Origin: Xanthobacter tagetidis
GTDB lineage: Bacteria > Pseudomonadota > Alphaproteobacteria > Rhizobiales > Xanthobacteraceae
NCBI RefSeq assembly: GCF_003667445.1
Contig: NZ_RCTF01000005.1
Span: 62,001 to 126,000, forward strand
Length of the DNA: 64,000 nucleotides
Reading direction: 5' to 3'
This document shows positions 45,209 to 53,215 of the stretch, one piece after another. Both the position numbers and the translations under genes were made by a program. The notes under the pieces are model-generated. The model saw only the letters and a list, made by a program, of their open reading frames with translations. It ran no database searches and had not been told where the DNA came from. Numbering within the stretch: position 1 is the first letter of the stretch; every line of letters starts with the position of its first letter.

Positions 45209-46489
45209 ATGGCCATCACCGTTCTGTTCGGCGTCTTCGCCCTCCTGCTGCTCCTCGGCATGCCGGTGGCCTTCTGCCTCGGCCTCGCCTCGGTGGCGAC
45301 CGTGGTCTATCTCGGCCTGCCGCCCATCGTCGTGTTCCAGCAGATGAATTCCGGCATGAATGCATTCTCCATGCTGGCGATCCCGTTCTTCATCTTCGCC
45401 GGCGACCTGATGATGCGCGGCGGCATCGCCGACCGGCTGATCGGCATGGCGGCAAGCCTCGTCGGACACCTGCGCGGCGGCCTCGGCCAGGTGAACGTGG
45501 TGGCCTCCACCCTGTTCGGCGGCATCTCCGGCTCGGCGGTGGCCGACGCCTCGGCCATCGGCGGCATCATGATCCCCCAGATGGCGCGCCACGGCTATGC
45601 CAGGGACTATGCGGTCAACGTGACGGTGAACTCGGCCATCATCGCGCTGATGATCCCGCCGTCGCACAACATGATCATCTATTCGCTGTCGGCGGGCGGC
45701 ACGATCTCCATCGCCGACCTGTTCACCGCCGGCATCGTGCCGGGCCTCCTGCTCGCCGCGGCGCTCATGATCACGGCCTATGTGGTGGCGCGCAACCGCG
45801 GCTATCCGGCCGGCACCTTCCCGGGCTGGTACGGGGTGCTGCGCGCGGTGGTGGCGGCGGTGCCGGGCATCCTGCTGATCGGCATCATCTTCGGCGGCGT
45901 GCGCTCGGGCGTGTTCACCGCCACGGAAAGCTCCTGCATCGCCGTCATCTACGCGCTGCTGGTGACGACGCTGGTGTACCGCGAGATGGACTGGAGCGCC
46001 TTCGTGGAGGCGACGCTCGGCGCGGTGCGCACCACCGCCATGGTGCTACTGGTGATCGGCACGGCCGCCTCGTTCGGCTGGCTGATGGCCTTCCTGCAGG
46101 TGCCGAAAGCGACCATCGAGCTGATGCAGTCGCTCTCGTCCAACCCCTACGTGATCCTGCTGCTCATCAACATCATCCTGCTCATCCTCGGCACCTTCAT
46201 GGACATGGCGCCGATGATCATCATCTGCACCCCCATCTTCCTGCCGCTGGTGAAGGCGTTCGGCATCGACCCGGTGCATTTCGGGGTGATCCTGATCCTC
46301 AACGCCGGCATCGGCCTCAACACGCCGCCGGTGGGCTCGGTGCTGTTCGTGGGTTGCGCCGTGGGCAAGATCACCATCGGCGAGGCCATGAAGACCATCT
46401 GGCCGTTCTTCGGCGCCTCGGTGGCCGTGCTGCTGCTCGTCACCTACATCCCCGGCCTTTCGCTGTGGCTCCCGGCGGCGTTCCGCTGA
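45209..46489 (+). CDS. TRAP transporter large permease (DctM family)
   Basis: A 426-residue inner-membrane subunit with about 12 helices that drives sodium-coupled uptake. Family motifs are GMPVAFCLGLASV, MLAIPFFIFAGDLMMRGGIADRLIG, STLFGGISGSAVADASAIGGIMIPQM, IPPSHNMIIYSLSAGG and GLNTPPVGSVLFVGCAVGKI. It starts at the ATG at 45209, 14 bp after dctQ, and kduI follows 35 bp later, forming one operon. Confidence 0.94.
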   Translation: MAITVLFGVFALLLLLGMPVAFCLGLASVATVVYLGLPPIVVFQQMNSGMNAFSMLAIPFFIFAGDLMMRGGIADRLIGMAASLVGHLRGGLGQVNVVASTLFGGISGSAVADASAIGGIMIPQMARHGYARDYAVNVTVNSAIIALMIPPSHNMIIYSLSAGGTISIADLFTAGIVPGLLLAAALMITAYVVARNRGYPAGTFPGWYGVLRAVVAAVPGILLIGIIFGGVRSGVFTATESSCIAVIYALLVTTLVYREMDWSAFVEATLGAVRTTAMVLLVIGTAASFGWLMAFLQVPKATIELMQSLSSNPYVILLLINIILLILGTFMDMAPMIIICTPIFLPLVKAFGIDPVHFGVILILNAGIGLNTPPVGSVLFVGCAVGKITIGEAMKTIWPFFGASVAVLLLVTYIPGLSLWLPAAFR

Positions 46490-46524
46490 GCCTTCACCCC
46501 CCGCTTTCGCAAGAGGTTTCCGCC

Positions 46525-47364
46525 ATGAAGATCGACGTGCGCCAGGTGCATCACCCCGAGGCCGTGCGGGCCTTCGACACCGAGGCGCTGCGCCGCAACT
46601 TCCTGGTGGAGGACCTGTTCGAGGAGGCGCGCATCCGCCTCACCTACAGCCATGTGGAGCGCTTCATCATCGGCGGCGCGGTACCGCTGATGGCGCCGCT
46701 CGCGCTCGGCTCCGACAAGGCCACCATCGGCTCGCCGCACTTCCTCGACCGGCGCGAGCTGGGCGTGTTCAACATCGGCGGACCGGGCGCCGTCACCGCG
46801 GACGGCGCGACGTTCCCGCTCGGCCACCGCGACGCCGCCTATGTGGCCATGGGCACGACGGAGGTCGTCTTCTCCTCCGACGACCCCGCCAACCCGGCGC
46901 GCTTCTACCTGCTCTCCACCCCCGCGCACGCCCGCTACGAGACCAAGGTGGTGAAGGTGGCGGACGCCAAGCAGATGCCGCTCGGCGACCAGGCGACCGC
47001 CAACAAGCGCACCATCTTCCAGATGATCCATCCGGACGTGGTGAAGTCCTGCCAGCTCGTGATGGGCATGACGCAGCTCGCCGAGGGCAACATCTGGAAC
47101 ACCATGCCCTGCCACGTCCACGACCGGCGCTCGGAGGTGTATCTCTATTTCGACCTCGCCGACGACGCCCGCGTCATCCACCTGATGGGCCAGCCGGACG
47201 AGACGCGCCACATCGTAGTGGCGGACGGGCAGGCGGTGATCTCGCCGCCCTGGTCGATCCATTCCGGCTGCGGCACCCGCGCCTATACCTTCATCTGGGG
47301 CATGGGCGGCGACAATATCGACTATACCGACATGGACATGGTGCCCATGGCGGAGCTCAGGTGA
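46525..47364 (+). CDS. kduI: 5-dehydro-4-deoxy-D-glucuronate isomerase (DKI isomerase)
   Basis: A 279-residue cupin-fold isomerase that converts 4-deoxy-L-threo-5-hexosulose uronate to 3-deoxy-D-glycero-2,5-hexodiulosonate in pectin, alginate-like and glycosaminoglycan uronate breakdown. Hallmarks are RQVHHPEAVRAFDTEALRRNFLVEDLF, GSDKATIGSPHFLDRRELGVFNIGG, and the zinc-binding CHVHDRRSEVYLYFD with a later His (SPPWSIHSGCGTRAYTFIWGM). AAGAGG lies nine bases before the ATG at 46525. Its stop overlaps the kduD start. Confidence 0.96.
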   Translation: MKIDVRQVHHPEAVRAFDTEALRRNFLVEDLFEEARIRLTYSHVERFIIGGAVPLMAPLALGSDKATIGSPHFLDRRELGVFNIGGPGAVTADGATFPLGHRDAAYVAMGTTEVVFSSDDPANPARFYLLSTPAHARYETKVVKVADAKQMPLGDQATANKRTIFQMIHPDVVKSCQLVMGMTQLAEGNIWNTMPCHVHDRRSEVYLYFDLADDARVIHLMGQPDETRHIVVADGQAVISPPWSIHSGCGTRAYTFIWGMGGDNIDYTDMDMVPMAELR

Positions 47365-48125
47365 GCGCCGTGCCCTCCCCGTTCGACCTCTCCGGCCGCC
47401 GGGCGATCGTGACCGGCGCCAATACCGGCCTCGGCCAGGCGGTGGCCGTGGCGCTGGCTGAGGCCGGCGCCGGCATCGTCGCCGTCGGCCGCTCGGCCAT
47501 GGACGAGACTGGCGACCTGGTGCGGCAGGCGGGCGCCGCCTTCACCGAGGTGCAGGCCGACCTGTCGAGCCTGGAGCCGGTGGCGCGCATCGTCGAGCGC
47601 GCGGCGGCGGGCGGGCGCGTCGACATCCTGGTCAACAATGCCGGCATCATCCGCCGCGCCGACGCCATCGACTTCACGGAACAGGACTGGGACGACGTGA
47701 TGAACGTCAACCTGAAGTCCGCCTTCTTCCTCACCCAGGCGGTGGCGCGCGGCATGCTGGCGGACGGCAAGGGCGGGAAGGTCATCAACATCGCCTCGCT
47801 GCTCTCCTTCCAGGGTGGCATCCGCATCCCCTCCTACACCGCGAGCAAGAGCGGCCTCGCCGGCCTCACGCGGCTGCTCGCCTGCGAATGGGCGGGCCGG
47901 GGCATCAACGTGAACGCCATCGCGCCGGGCTATTTCGTCACCAACAACACGCAGGCGCTGCGCGAGGACCCCGAGCGCTCCGCCGCCATCCTCGCCCGCA
48001 TCCCCGCCGGCACGTGGGGCGAGCCCTCCGATCTCGGCGGGGCAGCGGTGTTCCTGGCCTCGAAGGCCGCCGACTATGTGCACGGCATCGTGCTGCCGGT
48101 GGACGGCGGCTGGCTCGCGCGCTGA
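47361..48125 (+). CDS. kduD: 2-dehydro-3-deoxy-D-gluconate 5-dehydrogenase
   Basis: A 254-residue SDR (TGANTGLG, NNAGIIRR, NIASLLSFQGG, YTASK, APGYFVTNNTQALRED) that reduces 2,5-diketo-3-deoxygluconate to 2-keto-3-deoxygluconate. The TNNTQALRED stretch is characteristic of KduD. A GTG start at 47361 overlaps the kduI stop as GTGA, implying coupled translation. The cupin gene follows after 12 bp. Confidence 0.95.
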   Translation: MSAVPSPFDLSGRRAIVTGANTGLGQAVAVALAEAGAGIVAVGRSAMDETGDLVRQAGAAFTEVQADLSSLEPVARIVERAAAGGRVDILVNNAGIIRRADAIDFTEQDWDDVMNVNLKSAFFLTQAVARGMLADGKGGKVINIASLLSFQGGIRIPSYTASKSGLAGLTRLLACEWAGRGINVNAIAPGYFVTNNTQALREDPERSAAILARIPAGTWGEPSDLGGAAVFLASKAADYVHGIVLPVDGGWLAR

Positions 48126-48137
48126 GAAGAGAAAGGC

Positions 48138-48485
48138 ATGACCATGAAGGGCGACGTCTTCGTTTTCGCCGACCAGGTGCCGCTGGAGGTGGTGGACGCG
48201 GTGGTGAGCCGCCAGGTCCTCACCTTCAACGACGAGATCATGCTGGTGCGCGTCATCGCCCGCGCGCCGGGGCCCATGGGCGCGCCCCATTCCCATCCCC
48301 ACGTGCAGATCACCAGCGTGGAGAGCGGCGTGTTCGAGCTGACCATCGGCGGCCGGACGGAGCGCCTGAAGGCGGGCGACAGCTTCTACGTCCCCTCCGG
48401 CGTGCACCACGGCGCGGTCTGCCTGGAGCCGGGCGTTCTGGTGGACGTGTTCACCCCCATGCGCGCGGATTTCATGAAGGGGTAG
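48138..48485 (+). CDS. Cupin protein, KdgF-like
   Basis: A 115-residue single cupin domain with metal-binding pattern GAPHSHPHVQITSVESGVFE and a second motif VPSGVHHGAVCLEPGVLVDVFTPMR. It matches KdgF, which speeds conversion of 4,5-unsaturated monouronates to the linear keto form, just ahead of KduI. ATGs at 48138 and 48144 are both possible; AAAGG favours 48144. It is the last gene of the TRAP-kduI-kduD operon. The function rests on family plus context. Confidence 0.85.
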   Translation: MTMKGDVFVFADQVPLEVVDAVVSRQVLTFNDEIMLVRVIARAPGPMGAPHSHPHVQITSVESGVFELTIGGRTERLKAGDSFYVPSGVHHGAVCLEPGVLVDVFTPMRADFMKG

Positions 48486-48518
48486 GCGGAGGCCGCATCT
48501 GCCACCCCGCAGCGGCGC

Positions 48519-48539
48519 CCCTCCCCCTTGTGGGGAGGG
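48519..48539. repeat. Family B hairpin, single copy
   Basis: CCCTCCCC-CTTGT-GGGGAGGG followed by ACAGGGGTGAGGG, in the 99-bp convergent gap between the KdgF-like and yggU genes. It matches the nested-hairpin repeats at 30.4-30.8 kb and 50.9-51.5 kb. Confidence 0.7.
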
Positions 48540-48584
48540 ACAGGGGTGAGGGTGCAGGGGACAGTTGCTGGAGCCCGGAGCGCC

Positions 48585-48893
48585 CTACCCTGCCGCCGTG
48601 GCGAGCGCGGTGCCGAGGGCGGCGGGATCGCCGTCGATCCGCAGCACCTTGACCCGCGCGGTGGCGCCGGAGGCGAGCGTGACGCGGGCGGGAGCGACCC
48701 CCGCAGCGGCGGCGACGACCTTGATGACCGCCTTTGTGGCCGCGCCGTCTTCCGGCGCCGCGCGCACCCGCACCTTCAGGACCTCGCGCCCGTCGGACAG
48801 GGTCGCGACCCCGTCCAGCGCGTCGCGCCCGCCCTTGGGCGTCGCCCGCACCGTCACCTCGACGCCATCCGCGACCGCGCGCCAGAAGGCCAC
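48585..48893 (-). CDS. DUF167 family protein (YggU)
   Basis: A 102-residue protein of the YggU/DUF167 family (VTVRATPKGGRDALDGV ... LKVRVRAAPEDGAATKAVIKVVAAAAGVAPARVTLASG), a small alpha/beta fold of unknown function. A GTG start at 48893 is the only sensible one. It follows yggT by 10 bp, a pairing conserved across proteobacteria. Confidence 0.88.
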   Translation of the reverse strand: MAFWRAVADGVEVTVRATPKGGRDALDGVATLSDGREVLKVRVRAAPEDGAATKAVIKVVAAAAGVAPARVTLASGATARVKVLRIDGDPAALGTALATAAG

Positions 48894-48903
48894 GGCCGCC
48901 GGC

Positions 48904-49194
48904 TCAGAACACGTTGGGGTAGATGTAGTAGGCGATCACGCGCTGCAGGAAGAAGATGAGCAGGATCAGCACCATGGGCGACAGGTCGATGCCGCCGAAG
49001 CTCGGCAGCACGTTGCGGATCGGCGCCAGCACCGGCTCGGTCACGCGGTAGAGGAACTCGCCCACGCTGCGCACGAACCCGTTGTGGGAGTTCACGACGT
49101 TGAAGGCGACCAGCCAGGACAAAACCGCCGCGGCGATCAGCACCCAGACGTAGATCTGCAGAATGATGAGGATGATGTCGAGCAGCGCGCGCAT
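48904..49194 (-). CDS. YggT family membrane protein
   Basis: A 96-residue protein with two YggT hydrophobic segments (ALLDIILIILQIYVWVLIAAAVLSWLVAF and DLSPMVLILLIFFLQRVIAYYIY) separated by the conserved loop YRVTEPVLAPIRNVLPSFGGID. Family members are linked to cell shape, division or osmotic tolerance, but the role is unsettled. The ATG at 49194 starts the first helix. Operon with the DUF167 gene. Confidence 0.9.
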   Translation of the reverse strand: MRALLDIILIILQIYVWVLIAAAVLSWLVAFNVVNSHNGFVRSVGEFLYRVTEPVLAPIRNVLPSFGGIDLSPMVLILLIFFLQRVIAYYIYPNVF

Positions 49195-49515
49195 GGCCGA
49201 AGGAGCCCTCGGGAAGGATCGGCAGAACCAATAGCCTCCCCGAGGGTCATCGAACAAGGGCGGTGCGGCACAATGCGCGCGACAAGAGCGGATCAAGTCG
49301 GATCGCACCGGCCGGGGTGGCCGGCACTGCGGCCCGATCGTGTGCCATCCTCGTCGCCGGCGTCATGCCCCGGCTTGTCCGGGGCATCCACGGTGCGGCT
49401 CACGCGCCCTCGCTTCAGTGTCGGAGGCGGTCCCCGCAGAGTGGATCCCCCGGACAAGCCGGGGGATGACGGCGGGAAGCGCTCTCACGGCGGGCACTCC
49501 AGGCGCCCGCCCCCG
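49195..49515. other. 321-bp gap upstream of yggT, mostly repeat
   Basis: No gene supported. It holds the second family A hairpin pair (49362-49473); the remaining part next to yggT presumably carries its promoter. Confidence 0.5.
49362..49473. repeat. Paired REP-like hairpins (family A), copy 2
   Basis: Left unit 49362-49393: GTCATG, then stem GCCCCGG / CCGGGGC with loop CTTGT, then ATCCACG. Right unit 49440-49473: GTGGAT, then stem TCCCCCGG / CCGGGGGA with loop ACAAG, then ATGACGGC. Same architecture as 42478-42587 with different but paired stem bases. Confidence 0.85.
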
Positions 49516-49767
49516 CTAGCCGCTGGTCGCGGTGTCGTCCTGCGGCCGGGACGGATCGGTGAGGGTGCCGGCGCCGGGCGTCTTCGAGGCGTCGGTCAGA
49601 TGCGGGCGCGCATGGGGGCCGGCGGCGGGCATCTCGGGCGCGCCGATGGGGCGCCGCTTGCCGCCGGCCGGGCTCACGCGGCCCGTGGCCTTCGACTTGC
49701 CCGTCTGGTTGTCGGTCTTTTTGGCCGCCGGTTTCGCCGCGGCGGCGGGGCGCTTGCTGGTTGCCAT
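49516..49767 (-). CDS. Small basic hypothetical protein
   Basis: 83 residues, not recognised. It is rich in Lys, Ala, Pro and Gly and probably disordered (SKRPAAAAKPAAKKTDNQTGKSKATG). The N-terminal part recalls Ala/Lys-rich DNA-binding tails, but no fold is evident. GGGAGATGAGAC before the ATG at 49767 is a good ribosome-binding site, which is the main support that it is real. It is divergent from accA. Confidence 0.55.
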   Translation of the reverse strand: MATSKRPAAAAKPAAKKTDNQTGKSKATGRVSPAGGKRRPIGAPEMPAAGPHARPHLTDASKTPGAGTLTDPSRPQDDTATSG

Positions 49768-49959
49768 GTCTCATCTCCCAGGCCGGCGCGCTTGGGGCCG
49801 GCCGCCATGGAGGACAACGGCAAAGGCGGCCCCCGCGTTCCGCCCGAACCGCGCGCGGCGCCGACGCCGTTTCAGATCGCCGCTTGACTTGACGGGCGGG
49901 GGCAGGCAGCTTCCCGCCGCCTTGTGGGGGCGCGGGCCGAGGCCCGTTCAATCTCGCGG

Positions 49960-50919
49960 ATGACGATGCGCAGCTATCTGGACTTCGAGAAGCCGGTCGC
50001 CGAACTCGAGGCCAAGGTGGAGGAGCTGCGTGCCCTCGCCGCCTCCGGAGACGGCGTGGCCATCGGCGACGAGGTGCAGCGCCTCCAGACCAAGGCCGGC
50101 GAGGCGCTGGTCACGCTCTATGCCAACCTCACCCCCTGGCAGAAGACCCTGGTGGCGCGCCATCCCGCGCGGCCCCACTTCGGCGATTTCGCCAAGGCGC
50201 TGTTCGAGGACTTCACGCCGCTCGCGGGCGACCGCAAGTATGGCGAGGACGAAGCCATCATCGGCGGCTTCGCCCGCTTCCGCGGCGAGGCGGTGTGCGT
50301 CCTCGGCCACGAGAAGGGCTCCACCACCGAGACCCGCATCCGGCACAATTTCGGCATGGCGCGCCCCGAGGGCTACCGCAAGGCGGCGCGCATCATGGAG
50401 CTGGCGGACCGCTTCGGCACGCCGCTGATCTCGCTGGTGGACACCGCCGGCGCCTATCCCGGCATCGGCGCCGAGGAGCGCGGCCAGGCCGAGGCCATCG
50501 CCCGCTCCACCGACGCCTGCCTGTCGCTCCGGGCGCCCAGCGTCTCGGTCATCATCGGCGAGGGCGGCTCCGGCGGGGCGATCGCGCTCGCCACCGCCAA
50601 CAAGGTGCTGATGCTGGAGCACGCCATCTACAGCGTGATCTCGCCCGAGGGCGCTGCCTCCATCCTCTGGCGCGACACCGCCAAGGCGCAGGACGCGGCC
50701 ACCAGCATGAAGATCACGGCGCAGGACCTGCTCCGGTTCGGCATCATCGACGCCATCGTGAAGGAGCCCACCGGCGGCGCCCACCGCGATGCGGAGGCGG
50801 CCATCGCCGCCACCGGCGAGGCCATCGCCGACGCCCTGTCCTCCCTCGCCGGCCTCGACGGCGACGCGGTGCGCAAAGCGCGGCGCGAGAAGTTCCTCGC
50901 CATCGGCCGGAACCTCTAG
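49960..50919 (+). CDS. accA: Acetyl-CoA carboxylase carboxyltransferase subunit alpha
   Basis: A 319-residue subunit; with AccD it moves the carboxyl group from biotin to acetyl-CoA to form malonyl-CoA, the first step of fatty acid synthesis. Family features are YLDFEKPVAELEAKVEELRAL, GGFARFRGEAVCVLGHEKGSTTETRIRHNFGMARPEGYRKA, FGTPLISLVDTAGAYPGIGAEERGQAEAIA and IIGEGGSGGAIALATANKVLMLEHAIYSVISPEG. ATGs at 49960 and 49966 are equally usable; neither has a clear ribosome-binding site. It lies ahead of a long repeat-filled gap. Confidence 0.96.
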   Translation: MTMRSYLDFEKPVAELEAKVEELRALAASGDGVAIGDEVQRLQTKAGEALVTLYANLTPWQKTLVARHPARPHFGDFAKALFEDFTPLAGDRKYGEDEAIIGGFARFRGEAVCVLGHEKGSTTETRIRHNFGMARPEGYRKAARIMELADRFGTPLISLVDTAGAYPGIGAEERGQAEAIARSTDACLSLRAPSVSVIIGEGGSGGAIALATANKVLMLEHAIYSVISPEGAASILWRDTAKAQDAATSMKITAQDLLRFGIIDAIVKEPTGGAHRDAEAAIAATGEAIADALSSLAGLDGDAVRKARREKFLAIGRNL

Positions 50920-51721
50920 AGGCGGCCTGTCCGAACCCCAACCGTTCATGCGCCCCCTCTCCGGGGAGAGGGGAGATGCGCCCCGCCGGCCCCCGCCGAT
51001 GCCGAGGCCGGACAGGCCAAGATCGTGAGCGATCCCCGCCGTTCGCGTCCCGGCCCGGCGGGCACCACGCGCCGAAGCCAGGAACGGCACCGCCGCCTGC
51101 GTTCGCGCACCCTCTCCCCTCGCGGGAGAGGGCCGAGGTGAGGGGGAGCGGCGCAGCCGCGCGCTGCCGAAGCCGCTTCCCATACCCGGCGCACCCCTCA
51201 ACCCCGGCCCCTCTCCCGCAAGGGGAGAGGGGAGATGCGCCCGGACCTCCGCCGATGGGGCTGGATGCGGTGAAATCGTGAGCGATCCCCGCCGTTCGCG
51301 GCCCGGCGGGCACCACACGCCGAAGCCAGGAAAGGCACCGCCGCCTGCGTTCGCGCACCCTCTCCCCTCGCGGGAGAGGGCCGAGGTGATGGGGAGCGCC
51401 GCAGCCGCGCGCTGCTAAAGCCGCTTCCCATACCCGGCGCACCCCTAACCCCCGGCCCCTCTCCCACAAGGGGAGAGGGGAGATGCGCCCGGAAGGCCGC
51501 GGCCAAAGCGCAGGCGACGGGGGGCGAATCGGCGCGGCGGCGGGAGCGGGAAAGCGCCGGGCGCCAGCATCCGCTCAGGCCCAGCCCGACCGCTGCCCGT
51601 TATCCCCGCAACTCCCAGCCTAAAAAGGTGCGTTCTGGGGAAAGCCGCCGGACCGGCCGCCGGGCCGTGCAAGGGCCTGGAGATCGTCCGCCCATCTGCT
51701 ACATGATGGGCTCAACAGCGG
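50920..51721. other. 802-bp non-coding gap between accA and dnaB
   Basis: No gene supported; all frames are low-complexity products of repeated DNA. About 50945-51500 is a tandem array of family B repeats. The last ~220 bp before dnaB have no repeat and should contain its promoter. Confidence 0.65.
50945..51500. repeat. Tandem ~250-bp repeat array (family B)
   Basis: Two near-identical units begin at about 51022 and 51275 with ATCGTGAGCGATCCCCGCCG. Each contains two hairpins: CCCTCTCCC-CTCG-CGGGAGAGGG followed by CCGAGGTGA, and CCCCTCTCCC-gcaa/acaa-GGGGAGAGGGG followed by AGATGCGCCCGG. The end of a third unit (GGGGAGATGCGCCCC) is at about 50966. The first unit differs from the second by a few substitutions. 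Confidence 0.85.
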
Positions 51722-53215
51722 ATGGGCCCCATGCTCGACCTTCCCGCCCGCCAAGGCGACATCGAACAGAACTACCGGCAGGCGCCCCACAATGTGGAGG
51801 CGGAACAGGCGCTGCTCGGCGCCATCCTGGTGAACAACGAGGCCTTCTACCGGGTCTCCGACTTCCTGGAGCCGCGCCACTTCTACGAGCCGATCCACGC
51901 CAAGGTGTTCGAGCTGTCGGGGGCGCTGGTGCGCGCCGGCAAGCTCGCGACGCCGGTGACGCTGAAGACCTTCCTGCCCGCCGATCTCGACGTGGCCGGC
52001 CTCACCGGCCCGCAATATCTCGCCCGCCTCGCGGCGGAGGCGACCACCATCATCAATGCCGAGGACTACGGGCGCACCATCTACGACCTCTCGGTGCGGC
52101 GCGACCTGATCCGCATCGGCGAGGAGATCGTCAACGAGGCGTTCGACGCCCCGGTGGACGCCACCCCGCAGGACCAGATCGAGCAGGCGGAAAAGCGGCT
52201 CTACGAGATCGCCGAGACCGGGCGCTATGACGGCGGCTTCCAGCGCTTCGGCGAGGCGCTGCGCGAGGCGGTGGACATGGCCTCCAAGGCCTTCCAGCGC
52301 GACGGCCACCTCTCGGGCATCGCCACCGCCCTCGACGACCTCGACCACCAGATGGGCGGCCTGCAGCCCTCCGACCTCGTGATCCTCGCCGGCCGCCCCG
52401 GCATGGGCAAGACCGCGCTCGCCACCAACATCGCCTTCAACATCGCCGCCGCCTATCGCGGCGAGACCCGGCCGGATGGCGCCCTCGAAACGCTCTCCGG
52501 CGGCATCGTCGGATTCTTCTCGCTGGAAATGAGCGCCGAGCAGCTCGCCACCCGTATCCTCGCCGAGCAGGCCGAGATCCCCTCCTACAAGATCCGCCGC
52601 GGCGACATCTCCGAGGCCGAGTTCTCCAAGCTCGCCGCCGCCGCCCAGACCATGCAGGTGGTGCCGCTCTATATCGACGACACCGGCGGCATCTCCATCG
52701 CCCAATTGGTGGCGCGGGCGCGGCGGCTGAAGCGCCAGCGCGGGCTCGACTTCATGGTGGTGGACTATCTCCAGTTGCTGTCCGGCACCGCCAAGAGCTC
52801 GTCCCAGGGCCGCGTGCAGGAGATCACCGAGATCACCACCGGCCTCAAGGCGCTGGCCAAGGAGCTGAACGTGCCGATCCTGGCGCTGTCCCAGCTCTCG
52901 CGCCAGGTGGAGACGCGCGACGACAAGAGGCCGCAGCTCTCGGACCTTCGTGAATCCGGCTCGATCGAGCAGGATGCCGACGTGGTCATGTTCGTGTTCC
53001 GCGAGGAGTACTACCTCAAGAACAAGGAACCGAAGCAGGGCACCGAGGAGTGGTTCAAGTGGGAGATCGAGATGAAGGCGGCCGAAAACGTGGCCGAGGT
53101 CATCATCGGCAAGCAGCGCCACGGCCCGACGGGGACGGTGAAGGTGCATTTCGAGCCGCAGTTCACCCGCTTCTCCAACCTGGCGCGGGAGGACCGCCTG
53201 CCGGAGCACCGGTGA
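51722..53215 (+). CDS. dnaB: Replicative DNA helicase DnaB
   Basis: A 497-residue hexameric 5'-3' helicase of the replication fork. The N-terminal helical domain (RQAPHNVEAEQALLGAILVNNEAFYRVSDFLEPRHFYEPIHAKVFE) is followed by a RecA-like motor with Walker A (AGRPGMGKTALATNIAFN), SLEMSAEQLATRI, Walker B region (FMVVDYLQLLSG), LALSQLSRQVETRDDKRPQLSDLRESGSIEQDADVVMFVFR and an Arg finger region (GKQRHGPTGTVKVHFE). ATGs at 51722 and 51731 are possible, both with weak ribosome-binding sites. Its stop overlaps the alr start. Confidence 0.97.
   Translation: MGPMLDLPARQGDIEQNYRQAPHNVEAEQALLGAILVNNEAFYRVSDFLEPRHFYEPIHAKVFELSGALVRAGKLATPVTLKTFLPADLDVAGLTGPQYLARLAAEATTIINAEDYGRTIYDLSVRRDLIRIGEEIVNEAFDAPVDATPQDQIEQAEKRLYEIAETGRYDGGFQRFGEALREAVDMASKAFQRDGHLSGIATALDDLDHQMGGLQPSDLVILAGRPGMGKTALATNIAFNIAAAYRGETRPDGALETLSGGIVGFFSLEMSAEQLATRILAEQAEIPSYKIRRGDISEAEFSKLAAAAQTMQVVPLYIDDTGGISIAQLVARARRLKRQRGLDFMVVDYLQLLSGTAKSSSQGRVQEITEITTGLKALAKELNVPILALSQLSRQVETRDDKRPQLSDLRESGSIEQDADVVMFVFREEYYLKNKEPKQGTEEWFKWEIEMKAAENVAEVIIGKQRHGPTGTVKVHFEPQFTRFSNLAREDRLPEHR

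Noticed and set aside
50945..51500. CRISPR array
   Set aside because: Repeats are long (~250 bp), contiguous, internally palindromic and without short unique spacers; no cas genes.
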